Source of the DNA: Bacteroidetes bacterium 41-46
GTDB taxonomy: Bacteria > Bacteroidota > Bacteroidia > Bacteroidales > UBA932
Assembly: GCA_001897515.1 (NCBI GenBank)
Contig: MKTA01000033.1
Span: forward strand, 107,973-171,972
Direction: 5' to 3'
Length of the DNA stretch: 64,000 bases
The notes beneath the pieces are model-generated. The model was given only the letters and a program-made list of their open reading frames with translations, had not been told where the DNA came from and ran no database searches. Position 1 is the stretch's first letter. Each line of letters starts with the position of its first letter. Positions 19,126-26,057 of this stretch are shown here, piece by piece. The translations under genes and the position numbers were made by a program.

Positions 19126-19401
19126 ATGACAACAATTATTTCAACACGCAACCTCTTACAAGTAGAGGGCACATTTTCAAACATTAAAATTAAAGCTGAG
19201 ATACACACTGAGGGTTCGGACATTAAACGAATCGCATCTGGTCAGTTTTACAAAGGCGAGCTTCAGGTAGGCTCATTTCAAGCTGAGGAGTCAGGTTATG
19301 TTGTAATCAACATACACCAAAATGGTCTTGCGAACACAGCTGAAGTGTGTACTGCATTGCCTCTCTTTATCGCTGATGTTCAATCTAAACTTAGTGAATA
19401 G
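19126..19401 (+). CDS. Small tail-end protein, unknown
   Basis: The 91-residue product is strand-rich and carries alternating polar and hydrophobic residues without membrane segments. It sits between the putative tip protein and a coiled-coil protein, with one base to the next gene. It may be a small fibre accessory protein. No family recognised. Confidence 0.5.
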   Translation: MTTIISTRNLLQVEGTFSNIKIKAEIHTEGSDIKRIASGQFYKGELQVGSFQAEESGYVVINIHQNGLANTAEVCTALPLFIADVQSKLSE

Positions 19402-19402
19402 T

Positions 19403-19885
19403 ATGGAAAAGAAAAATTTGTTAAATCTTAATCAGGCTGTAGCATTATTCAACTATACCGAAGCGGAGGTTGATACTGTGATTAAGATGATGAAAAACAA
19501 GACGGAGCTTAATAACGGTGCTGAAAACGTTCAAAAGCAGCTTCAGGAAGTGTCAAAAACTCTTAAACCGGGCGAGCTGGAGAACCTTGAAGAGCAGTTA
19601 AAGGTTGCTCTTGAAAAAGACGACAAGGATAAGGTCAAGAATCTACAGCTTAGAATCGGTTTGCTCTCTGCAGAGTGGAACAAGAAGTATGCTGAAGCAG
19701 AGGAGAAGATACTGCGCGAGTCAATCAACGTTAAGCTGGATAAAATCACACGTGAAGAGTTGGTGGTTCTTATTAAGCCGAAAAAAGAAGTTGTAACAAT
19801 GAAAGAATCGGAAAGACAAGTTGTAGTCACTAACCACTTCTCTTCTGATATGCTTGCCTTTATATCACATATTTTAAAAAATTAA
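19403..19885 (+). CDS. Coiled-coil protein, unknown
   Basis: The 160-residue product is almost wholly helical and charged, with a long predicted coiled coil (about 50-115, rich in Glu, Lys and Leu) and a hydrophobic C-terminal end (MLAFISHIL). The ATG at 19403 was chosen because it begins one base after the upstream stop. The longer frame from 19322 lies within the previous gene. It precedes the lysis cassette; its role is unknown. Confidence 0.55.
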   Translation: MEKKNLLNLNQAVALFNYTEAEVDTVIKMMKNKTELNNGAENVQKQLQEVSKTLKPGELENLEEQLKVALEKDDKDKVKNLQLRIGLLSAEWNKKYAEAEEKILRESINVKLDKITREELVVLIKPKKEVVTMKESERQVVVTNHFSSDMLAFISHILKN

Positions 19886-19923
19886 TACCCTAACCCACGC
19901 CAAGGCGGTAAAAATCTAAAGTA

Positions 19924-20340
19924 ATGGAGACTATCCTTGCAATCATCTCAAGCCTCTTCGCAGGCACAACTATCTTTCAATTCATCTTCTTCCGGTCTCA
20001 GCGCAAGAAAGCATCTGCTGAAGCCTCACAGGAGGGGGCGAAGGCTGATGGTCTTAATCTTGAGAATCTGCGTAATTACATTGACTTGCAGAGCAAACAA
20101 CTATTAGAGACAGAAAAGCGAAATGGAGAATTAAGCAAAGAGAACGACACCCTGCGACAGAAACTCAGAGAGTACGATTATAAGCTTGAGCAGTTTGAGC
20201 GCAAGATCAAAGGAATGGAGCGAATTATCAGCACAGAAATAGCGAGGAGGAGCTATGCGGAGCATCATATATGCCTGAATCTTGATTGCAAGGATAGAAA
20301 ACCGGGGCTTGGGGAGTTTAAAATGGAGGATGCGAAATGA
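19924..20340 (+). CDS. Membrane-anchored coiled-coil protein, candidate holin or lysis factor
   Basis: The 138-residue product has one N-terminal hydrophobic segment (residues about 4-24, ILAIISSLFAGTTIFQFIFF), a short basic stretch, and a long coiled coil (about 45-110). Two Cys occur near the C-terminus (CLNLDC). It overlaps the endolysin start by four bases. Single-span proteins of this kind are regular neighbours of Bacteroides phage endolysins, so a holin or other lysis role is likely but not shown by a motif. Confidence 0.55.
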   Translation: METILAIISSLFAGTTIFQFIFFRSQRKKASAEASQEGAKADGLNLENLRNYIDLQSKQLLETEKRNGELSKENDTLRQKLREYDYKLEQFERKIKGMERIISTEIARRSYAEHHICLNLDCKDRKPGLGEFKMEDAK

Positions 20341-20861
20341 CACTGAATTATTCACAGCTCAAATTAATATATCCTTTTGCAAGTACTCAGAAAATCACTC
20401 TTTACTTGCCTTTTTTGAACAAATTCGCCCTGACTTATGAAGTGACGACAGCACTCAGAATTTCTGCGTTTTTAGCCCAAATAGGACATGAATCCGGGCA
20501 ACTTCAGTATTGCGAGGAAATTGCAGATGGATCTGCTTATGAAGGCCGCCAGGATCTTGGAAATTTATTCAAAGGTGATGGCAGAAGGTTTAAGGGTAGA
20601 GGCCTTATACAGATTACAGGTCGTGCAAATTATACCGATATATCAGATGATCTTAAAATTGACTTTGTAAGACATCCAGAAAAGTTATGCGAACCGGAAT
20701 TCGCTGTTAAAAGTGCATTCTGGTTTTGGAATAGAAGGAAGTTAAACTTAATAGCGGATCAGAAAGACTTCAAAAGGATAACCAAGTTGGTAAACGGAGG
20801 ATATAACGGTTATAATGAACGATTTGAATTATACGAAAAGGCCCTAAATGTTTTAAAATAA
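20337..20861 (+). CDS. Endolysin, GH19 (chitinase class I) family
   Basis: This is the cell-wall-degrading enzyme that frees progeny, cutting the sugar backbone of peptidoglycan. The 174-residue product contains the GH19 catalytic motif HES (residues 51-53, Glu52 the likely acid), a second acidic region (YCEEIADGSAYEGR), and the substrate-cleft signature FKGRGLIQITGRANY (about 85-99). The length is that of a single-domain GH19 endolysin, with no signal peptide, so export would need a holin. It is translationally coupled to the preceding membrane protein and followed by the spanin-like lipoprotein. Confidence 0.88.
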   Translation: MTLNYSQLKLIYPFASTQKITLYLPFLNKFALTYEVTTALRISAFLAQIGHESGQLQYCEEIADGSAYEGRQDLGNLFKGDGRRFKGRGLIQITGRANYTDISDDLKIDFVRHPEKLCEPEFAVKSAFWFWNRRKLNLIADQKDFKRITKLVNGGYNGYNERFELYEKALNVLK

Positions 20862-20867
20862 ACAGCT

Positions 20868-21347
20868 ATGAAAAAACTAATCATTGTAATGCTAATCCTT
20901 TTAACAGGATGTGGCTCAGCAAAAAAACTTGTTAAAACCGATTCCAGGACAGAAATTGCAACTACAATAAAGAAGGTTGATACAACAAGAACCGAGGCAG
21001 CCTGGCATAGCGTTGTTGACCATATTATTTCTCAGATAGATCTCTCAACTATTAAAATAGTGACTTACTACCCTGTTGACAGTACCGGGAAGCAGGCTGT
21101 TAAAGAGGATGTAACTATTCAGAAAAACGTTGTAACTAACTCAGCTCAGATCTCAACTGATAAAGCTGTTATTAGAGAACAAAAATCAATAAAAGAGGAT
21201 ACTTCGCAGACAATTCAAAATAGAGAAATTGAAACTATTCAAGAGAAAAAAACAGGATTGCCTGTAAAATACTACTTGATAAGATTCATCCTACTTGCAG
21301 GAATTGTATATCTTGCATATAGGTTTATCCGGCGTCAATTCTTTTAA
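20868..21347 (+). CDS. Lipoprotein with C-terminal membrane anchor, candidate unimolecular spanin
   Basis: The 159-residue product begins with a lipoprotein signal (hydrophobic residues 3-12, lipobox LLTGC with Cys15). A periplasmic Thr/Lys/Gln-rich linker with coiled-coil character follows, and the protein ends with a transmembrane helix (about 136-153, LIRFILLAGIVYLAYRF) and basic residues. An outer-membrane lipid anchor at one end and an inner-membrane span at the other is the layout of unimolecular spanins, which fuse the two membranes at the last lysis step. It sits directly after the endolysin and before a terminator. Confidence 0.7.
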   Translation: MKKLIIVMLILLTGCGSAKKLVKTDSRTEIATTIKKVDTTRTEAAWHSVVDHIISQIDLSTIKIVTYYPVDSTGKQAVKEDVTIQKNVVTNSAQISTDKAVIREQKSIKEDTSQTIQNREIETIQEKKTGLPVKYYLIRFILLAGIVYLAYRFIRRQFF

Positions 21348-21375
21348 CGTAAGAAGTGCGATTTAAGGCTTTTGA

Positions 21376-21403
21376 GCAGGTTTAGTAATAAGCCTGCTTT
21401 TTT
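21376..21403 (+). terminator. Rho-independent terminator after lysis cassette
   Basis: GCAGGTTT at 21376-21383 pairs with AAGCCTGC at 21390-21397 (one G-T wobble) around a six-base loop, followed by six T. It closes the late operon of phage 1. Confidence 0.8.
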
Positions 21404-21438
21404 AGTTTTTAAATATTTGCATTTTTCTTTGCAAATAA

Positions 21439-21469
21439 TTTGCAAATTAAATTCTTTGCATTATCTTTG
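21439..21469 (+). promoter_or_regulatory. Bacteroidota-type promoter for the end-of-prophage block
   Basis: TTTG at 21439-21442 and TATCTTTG at 21462-21469 match the Bacteroides promoter elements (TTTG, then TAnnTTTG) with 19 bases between. The first ATG follows at 21492. The promoter lies just after the late terminator, so this block is transcribed independently of the lytic genes. Confidence 0.7.
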
Positions 21470-21491
21470 CAACAACAAAAACAACGAAGAG

Positions 21492-21743
21492 ATGAAAACA
21501 TTAAAAGAGCAATTATCAGAAGTAAACAATTTTACTGTGTATGAAAGAGAGTCTAATCAATTATGTGAAATTATTGAGAGGAAAATGGCTACAAATGGCT
21601 GTGGTGCTGAATTCATTCTAGTTAATTTTATGTCTACAAACAATCACCCTGCTGATCTGAGAGGTTTATATGTTGCAGTTAGAGAAGAGGCTGAGATTGT
21701 AGAAATAGATAAGTACTATGTAAAGCATATTTTTAACAAATAG
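21492..21743 (+). CDS. Unknown small protein, first gene of separately promoted block
   Basis: The 83-residue soluble product contains two Cys (QLCEII, NGCGAEF) and no recognised domain. The start at 21492 was chosen because it follows the promoter at the right distance. A longer upstream frame would include the promoter and part of the terminator. It could be a lysogenic-conversion or anti-host gene, by position only. Confidence 0.55.
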   Translation: MKTLKEQLSEVNNFTVYERESNQLCEIIERKMATNGCGAEFILVNFMSTNNHPADLRGLYVAVREEAEIVEIDKYYVKHIFNK

Positions 21744-21802
21744 TAAAATACGCTTGATATAATCAAATGCTTTTAAATTTAAACAACTAAAAAATAAAAA
21801 TT

Positions 21803-22048
21803 ATGAGAACAATTACAAGTAACGCAGGACAGGTGTTGAATGAAAATTACCGCAGACACATATCAAATTGGGACGAACAAAACCCTGATAACGAACCTTA
21901 CTCTATTGCAGAGTGGTGCGATTTGGAATCGCAATCCGATCCTAATTTTTTCAGGTGGCTCTTTAACGATGATGATATATCTGATTTTGGAAGTAATCTA
22001 ACTGACGAAGAAAAAAAGATAGCAGTAAATTATTATAATTCGTTATAA
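21803..22048 (+). CDS. Unknown small acidic protein
   Basis: The 81-residue product is strongly acidic and Asn/Asp-rich (EQNPDNEPYS, FNDDDISDFG). The acidity recalls DNA-mimic anti-restriction proteins such as ArdA, but no ArdA signature is present. It is the second gene of the independent block next to the attachment site. Function unknown. Confidence 0.5.
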   Translation: MRTITSNAGQVLNENYRRHISNWDEQNPDNEPYSIAEWCDLESQSDPNFFRWLFNDDDISDFGSNLTDEEKKIAVNYYNSL

Positions 22049-22080
22049 CTATTGTAATTACCAATAATTAATAAAGCATT

Positions 22081-22539
22081 ATGAAAACTAAGAATATCAG
22101 AATTACAGAGAGTCAAGAACAGTTCTTGCTTTCTAACTACAAAAACATCTCGCAAGGTATATCAGCCTGTATTGATAAGGCTAGATTTCCGGAATCAAAC
22201 ACTGAGGATGTTTTGAAGATAATTCGTGCATACACAAAGAGAGAACTGAAAGGCAAGTTTTCTCAACAAGAGTGGACTTTTTTTGCAGACAGCCTCAACG
22301 GGACCTTGACAGACGGAATGTTCAGATGTAACGCTGAGGCCCTTGCGTATCATTGTCAAGATGCAGAGGATTTGGACGGCACAGCGACAAAATGGGATGT
22401 TAATATAGATAAGTTGATTGAAAAGGTTCGCACGCTTACCGCCGCTCAGGTTGAGACTCTGTACTGGTTTGTTGAAGAATTTTGGAATACAGAGCAAGAA
22501 GTCAGAAACCTAGAAAAATGGGCGACTGAGTTGGTATGA
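22081..22539 (+). CDS. Unknown protein of the end-of-prophage block
   Basis: The product has 152 residues, is mostly helical and soluble, and carries several Trp near the end (ETLYWFVEEFWN). No family was recognised. It overlaps the next gene by four bases (ATGA), so the two are likely co-translated and may act together. Confidence 0.55.
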   Translation: MKTKNIRITESQEQFLLSNYKNISQGISACIDKARFPESNTEDVLKIIRAYTKRELKGKFSQQEWTFFADSLNGTLTDGMFRCNAEALAYHCQDAEDLDGTATKWDVNIDKLIEKVRTLTAAQVETLYWFVEEFWNTEQEVRNLEKWATELV

Positions 22540-23159
22540 TAACCCCTACTATGACGGAAAAGGAGTTGATTGTTGAGGTAACGGCTGATTATCTCAACGC
22601 TTTCCGTTACTCTGATCATATAGACAAAAAATTCAGACGAATAGTCATCAAATCAACGAAATTTCCGGTAAGGGCTTGTTATGAGTATATTTCGCCTCGC
22701 AAAAATAGATGGTTAATTTTCTGTGAATCAAGGTCAAAAAAAGAGGTATTGGATAATAGCCGGGTATCTCTAGTAACGACCTATAATACAGATTTTGGCG
22801 TTCACGCAATTATGGGAACGTTCACAAACGGTAAGATGCATTATATTATATATCCACCTCATTTTTTCTCAAGATACAGGTCAAGAACCGGCTCTGAATT
22901 GTCGGGGCTCCCACTGATGAAAAAATTTTTCAAGGAGAATTATAGTTATGTGTATGAAGTCAAGGACGTGCAACTTGAAAAAGAAAAGTATATAAGAGAA
23001 GTGTACGGAAGTACTAAGGAGGGTGTGGCTCTAGGTCTGTTCTCAGTTGAGGGAAACATTCTATTCAAGACATTCGTTACTTATGAGATGCTGAAAGGGG
23101 AGCAGATTGAAAAATTCACTCAAAATGAAAAGCTAAGGAGGGAGATTCACGAAAGTTGA
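22536..23159 (+). CDS. Unknown protein, last gene of phage 1
   Basis: The product has 207 residues and mixed strand and helix, with a central Tyr/His-rich stretch (MHYIIYPPHFFSRYRS) that could form an active or binding site. The ATG overlaps the upstream stop. It is the last gene before the attachment site. This is where temperate phages often carry accessory genes, but nothing in the sequence reveals the activity. Confidence 0.55.
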   Translation: MITPTMTEKELIVEVTADYLNAFRYSDHIDKKFRRIVIKSTKFPVRACYEYISPRKNRWLIFCESRSKKEVLDNSRVSLVTTYNTDFGVHAIMGTFTNGKMHYIIYPPHFFSRYRSRTGSELSGLPLMKKFFKENYSYVYEVKDVQLEKEKYIREVYGSTKEGVALGLFSVEGNILFKTFVTYEMLKGEQIEKFTQNEKLRREIHES

Positions 23160-23186
23160 AAAGTAATCTCAATTATGCTATATTTG
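23155..23186 (+). promoter_or_regulatory. Bacteroidota-type promoter for candidate small RNA
   Basis: GTTG at 23155-23158 and TATATTTG at 23179-23186 match the host promoter pattern with a 20-base spacer. No gene follows; a terminator does, about 40 bases later. Confidence 0.5.
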
Positions 23187-23191
23187 TCTGT

Positions 23192-23252
23192 GCAATAACA
23201 ATTCGTTCAGCACAATGTTTTTGGTTGAGGGCTGCGTCAAGTGGCCCTTTTT
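23192..23252 (+). ncRNA. Candidate short non-coding RNA
   Basis: A transcript started about six bases after TATATTTG would run roughly 60 bases to a hairpin, AGGGC at 23228-23232 pairing with GCCCT at 23244-23248, followed by a T run. No open frame of useful length lies within. A compact promoter-to-terminator unit beside the attachment site could be a prophage small RNA. The 5' end is estimated. Confidence 0.4.
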
Positions 23253-23370
23253 CTTACAAAAAAGTTTGAATTCTATTCTATTTTTATCCTAAATGTTTGC
23301 CAATAGTTTTACGTTAAAATTAATTATAGCCATAAAGCGCACGTAATAAGATAGATAAAAAATATCATAT

Positions 23371-23420
23371 TCAGCCTTCTAAGCTGTGGGTCTTGGGTTC
23401 GAATCCCAACCGAATCACAA
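23371..23420 (+). other. Attachment site: 3' half of tRNA-Arg(TCT)
   Basis: The sequence holds the 3' half of a tRNA: anticodon stem-loop with TCT at 23378-23380, five-base variable region, T arm (TTGGG, TTCGAAT, CCCAA at 23393-23409), acceptor strand CCGAATC and discriminator A at 23417. The 5' half (acceptor and D arm) is absent, replaced by AT-rich sequence. The anticodon stem's outer pair is a T-T mismatch, which marks the break point. A truncated tRNA 3' end is the standard right-hand scar of phage integration into a tRNA gene, so the intact copy should lie left of phage 1. CCA is not encoded. Confidence 0.8.
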
Positions 23421-23431
23421 ACATTAAGCGC

Positions 23432-23467
23432 AAAAGCCTTGTAATACATGGTATTACGAGGCTTTTT
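23432..23467 (+). terminator. Strong terminator after the tRNA fragment
   Basis: AAAAGCCTTGTAATAC (23432-23447) pairs with GTATTACGAGGCTTTT (23451-23466) with one wobble and a three-base loop. The T-rich right arm ends it on the plus strand and the A-rich left arm would serve the minus strand, so it may also end the convergent HEPN operon. Confidence 0.8.
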
Positions 23468-23528
23468 CTATTTAACGGGGAACGATAGGGGGAATGATTG
23501 ACGGGTTATTGAAAATATTTATCCAAAA

Positions 23529-24257
23529 TTATTCCTTAACCAGGTTGCTCAATGTGCCCATTAATTCAGATAAAGCCTTTACAGATAATTTCATGTTTTT
23601 GGCAATTTCGTCAGCGCTTGTGCTATGACCACCTCCAAGTCCTAGCCCCGTTTTTCCATTAATTTCAAGAATTGTTGACCTAAAATCTGGTGTTGTGGGA
23701 GAAAAGCGGTGTGCGAATTTGTTCCTATATCTGCTTGCAACAAAAATTTTCTGTTGAAAATCTTTTAAAACTTCTACAACTTTGCCATCATCAATTAAAC
23801 TAAAAAGCCTTCGGCCGAAGCTAACATGATCCTCCGGAATATTTAAATCAAAATAGGTATTTAAAAGCTGGGCCAGCTGATCTTGAGAAGAAATAAGAAA
23901 ATAATAAAAAGTTTCAGCGTAATAATCGAATTTCCATCTATTTGCAAATTGACTTTCGCTCTGAGTTCGCTCGGAAGGGTCTGAAACTCCCCGATTGTAA
24001 TTTGTAATAGCAATAACGAAAGATTCATGAACGAGACGATGCCTATTAGAAAGAAATTGACTCCAAAAATATAGGTTGCGAATTTTGTTGGCCTCTTGTA
24101 ATGTGATGCTTTTAGATAATATTCCGGGAAGTACTTCACATTGAGTAAACTTTAAGCTCGGTATTTCTGGGTAATCTTTATAAATAGCTGCTCTCTCCTC
24201 CCTACTTGGGTAGGTATAAGCATCAGAATTAATTACTATAGTAGTACTTTTTGCCAT
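23529..24257 (-). CDS. HEPN-domain protein (Cthe_2314-like), candidate RNase effector
   Basis: The 242-residue product is mostly helical. It carries an R-x4-H motif at R178-H183 (RNKFAH) within a helix, the active-site pattern of HEPN ribonucleases. The surrounding YRNKFAHRF resembles Cthe_2314-like HEPN proteins. HEPN proteins commonly act as RNA-cutting toxins in defence and toxin-antitoxin systems. It is the last gene of the minus-strand operon headed by the phage repressor, starting two bases after its upstream neighbour, so it should be expressed in the lysogen. A Gly-rich loop (GKTGLGLGGGHS, 201-212) follows the motif. Ribonuclease activity is inferred. Confidence 0.65.
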   Translation of the reverse strand: MAKSTTIVINSDAYTYPSREERAAIYKDYPEIPSLKFTQCEVLPGILSKSITLQEANKIRNLYFWSQFLSNRHRLVHESFVIAITNYNRGVSDPSERTQSESQFANRWKFDYYAETFYYFLISSQDQLAQLLNTYFDLNIPEDHVSFGRRLFSLIDDGKVVEVLKDFQQKIFVASRYRNKFAHRFSPTTPDFRSTILEINGKTGLGLGGGHSTSADEIAKNMKLSVKALSELMGTLSNLVKE

Positions 24258-24259
24258 AA

Positions 24260-24520
24260 CTAAGCCTTATTAGTGAACATTCCGCCCCTTCCGGTAAGCA
24301 GCCACTCTGCCGAAATTCCATAGTCATCAACCAAGTAAGTAAGCCACGCCACCTGAAATATATCTCGGCTGTGATCTTTCTCAAGCGTATTAAGGTTCCA
24401 ACGATTGATTTTATACTTTTCAGTAAAGGTTTGCTTTCCCCGAATTACTTTGCCCACCTTCAGCATCTGCAGGGCTTCGAAGAATCTCCCAACTATTATT
24501 TGGCTTTCCGGATTTTGCAT
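24260..24520 (-). CDS. Small HTH-like regulator
   Basis: The 86-residue product ends with ISAEWLLTGRGGMF, the segment that closes the DNA-binding domain of many Bacteroidetes phage repressors of the CI type. The preceding helices (RGKQTFTEKYKINRWNL) fit a degenerate helix-turn-helix. It has no peptidase domain. Packed between the TerB_N and HEPN genes with 2-3 base gaps, it could be an antitoxin or operon regulator for the HEPN protein. Whether it still binds DNA is unclear. Confidence 0.6.
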   Translation of the reverse strand: MQNPESQIIVGRFFEALQMLKVGKVIRGKQTFTEKYKINRWNLNTLEKDHSRDIFQVAWLTYLVDDYGISAEWLLTGRGGMFTNKA

Positions 24521-24523
24521 GAT

Positions 24524-25597
24524 TTATTGTTTTGGCTGGTTTTTCTGCATAAGAAATTCATATTCTTCGGCAGTAATCTTTTTGTCGTTTAGCAGCTTTT
24601 TATATCTGGAGCTGTTCCTCTTCAGCCTTGCTGCCTCAAGTTCCTCCTCAGACTTTTTTGTAGAGCCTGCTTTTCTCTCTGCAGCTGCGCGAAGTTTATA
24701 TTTCTCATAGGCAATCTTAAATACGAGCTCCACATCTTCCATCAGGCCCTTGCACTGATAAAAATCGGTAATTTCAACATTTTGGATCTCCCTTGGAAAA
24801 GAGTAGTTGCAAAATCTGCTCTCAGCTACTGTCCTTGTTTTTGAAATATCGTAATTACAAATAGGGAAAGATCCAGAGCCATATTTCTCGGTTAGCACTT
24901 CTGAAATAATTTGCTCAAAGTTATCCCGGTTGTCCTTCATCGCTTTTCGTGAAAGGTAAAAGGATTTCCACATAATATCAGCCAGGTTCTGCGGCGTCAA
25001 GTCAAACTTTAAATTGTATGCAAGCAGGAATTGAGCGTTTGAGAAGCCCGATATTTCCGTTCTTTTGTTCAGGTCGAGAAGTAAGTCCAGCCTATCCTTT
25101 AATATGCATGAATGAATTAGAGCGCTTTCTGAATAGCCTAAAAAAGACTTATTCTTATGGACATTCCTTAATCTAATTATCTGCTCAAAAGCTTTATCAA
25201 AATTGCCTATTAAAAGCTGTCTCTCGAGCCCATAGTAGTATAGAAATACATATCCAATATTTATTGGAGCGTCCACGTTTCTGAGCCAGTTAAGATATAA
25301 AAACCTTTGCCCCGGGGTTAAATCAATATAGCTTGGCCAATATGGAGGAGAAGGAATGTTAAAATCTTCGGAAATTGGAAGGTGAATATATATGGTACTG
25401 GGGTCGTTAAAGTTCTTGTCCTCCTCGGTACTCTCCAAGCGGCCGTTCCTAATGGTAAAAGATACGAATAAGCCTCTGGGCGATCTTGGAATATTCTCGT
25501 CATAAGAAATATATAGCAGGTCTCTATTCTCAATTTCCTTAATTGTAGAAACCTCTCCACTCGGCTTCGCGCCAAAAATATTGTTTAAATGGCCCAT
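24524..25597 (-). CDS. TerB_N-domain protein with SHOCT-like C-terminus
   Basis: The 357-residue product contains the TerB_N core at about residues 86-130: YWPSYIDLTPGQR, then YLNWL, then GYVFLYYYGLER. These are the family's hallmark residues. The C-terminus (SRYKKLLNDKKITAEEYEF, about 330-350) resembles a SHOCT motif. The core TerB metal-binding domain and TerB_C are not visible. TerB-linked proteins are associated with membrane-linked stress response and are often found near phage-defence genes. It is third in the repressor operon, three bases from each neighbour. A sensor or signalling role is inferred. Confidence 0.75.
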   Translation of the reverse strand: MGHLNNIFGAKPSGEVSTIKEIENRDLLYISYDENIPRSPRGLFVSFTIRNGRLESTEEDKNFNDPSTIYIHLPISEDFNIPSPPYWPSYIDLTPGQRFLYLNWLRNVDAPINIGYVFLYYYGLERQLLIGNFDKAFEQIIRLRNVHKNKSFLGYSESALIHSCILKDRLDLLLDLNKRTEISGFSNAQFLLAYNLKFDLTPQNLADIMWKSFYLSRKAMKDNRDNFEQIISEVLTEKYGSGSFPICNYDISKTRTVAESRFCNYSFPREIQNVEITDFYQCKGLMEDVELVFKIAYEKYKLRAAAERKAGSTKKSEEELEAARLKRNSSRYKKLLNDKKITAEEYEFLMQKNQPKQ

Positions 25598-25600
25598 TAC

Positions 25601-26056
25601 TTATTTCGCAGTTTTAAGCTTTGATATAATCTCGTTTAACTTACCAAGTCTCCCGAGGTACTCCTTATCAAGCGGGAAAACCTCTAGCGCTCTCCGGATG
25701 ACTCTTAACTCCTTGTCGTATTCCTTGGCCTTCCTGTAAATGACCATAAGCCTCTTGAATGAGTGGTGGGCCGGATACCCGGCTGCGATATTCTTCTCAT
25801 ATTCGATAACGGCAAGGTCCGACTTCCCGTCTTTCTCGAGGGCAATACCTTTGTTGTTAAGGGCGCAGCAGTCGTATAGTGCCATCTCTTTTTCAAGTTG
25901 CTCTATTCTCAGGCGCTCCATTTCCTTCAGCTTCTCCTCCGGGATATCAATATACTCCCTTCCTTTTAGTGAGGCGAGTTCCATTTCAGAAAAAAGGTCT
26001 GCGTCAATTATTGCTCCCTTTATATACTTCTCCAGGTATTCAATTTTAACTTTCAT
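25601..26056 (-). CDS. Tetratricopeptide-repeat (TPR) protein
   Basis: The 151-residue product has a charged N-terminal helical region and about two TPR units in the second half. Their typical spacing of Ala/Gly/Tyr shows in ALNNKGIALEKDGKSDLAV and in the next helix pair (LMVIYRKAKEYDKEL). There is no signal peptide or membrane segment. TPRs mediate protein binding, so this is probably the adaptor of the operon, likely for the adjacent TerB_N protein. Its ATG lies two bases after the repressor stop, which implies expression from the repressor promoter. Confidence 0.7.
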   Translation of the reverse strand: MKVKIEYLEKYIKGAIIDADLFSEMELASLKGREYIDIPEEKLKEMERLRIEQLEKEMALYDCCALNNKGIALEKDGKSDLAVIEYEKNIAAGYPAHHSFKRLMVIYRKAKEYDKELRVIRRALEVFPLDKEYLGRLGKLNEIISKLKTAK

Positions 26057-26057
26057 A

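Noticed and set aside
21803..22048. ArdA-type anti-restriction protein
   Set aside because: It is acidic but shorter and without the conserved ArdA motifs, so only the composition was reported.
22045..22080. TTGTAATTACCAA-like palindrome as a third copy of the late element
   Set aside because: It lacks the GATTAC half-sites, the GTGAATAACT block and a TAnnTTTG box.
23371..23417. A functional tRNA-Arg(TCT) gene
   Set aside because: Acceptor 5' strand and D arm are missing and the anticodon stem has a terminal mismatch, so only an attachment scar remains.
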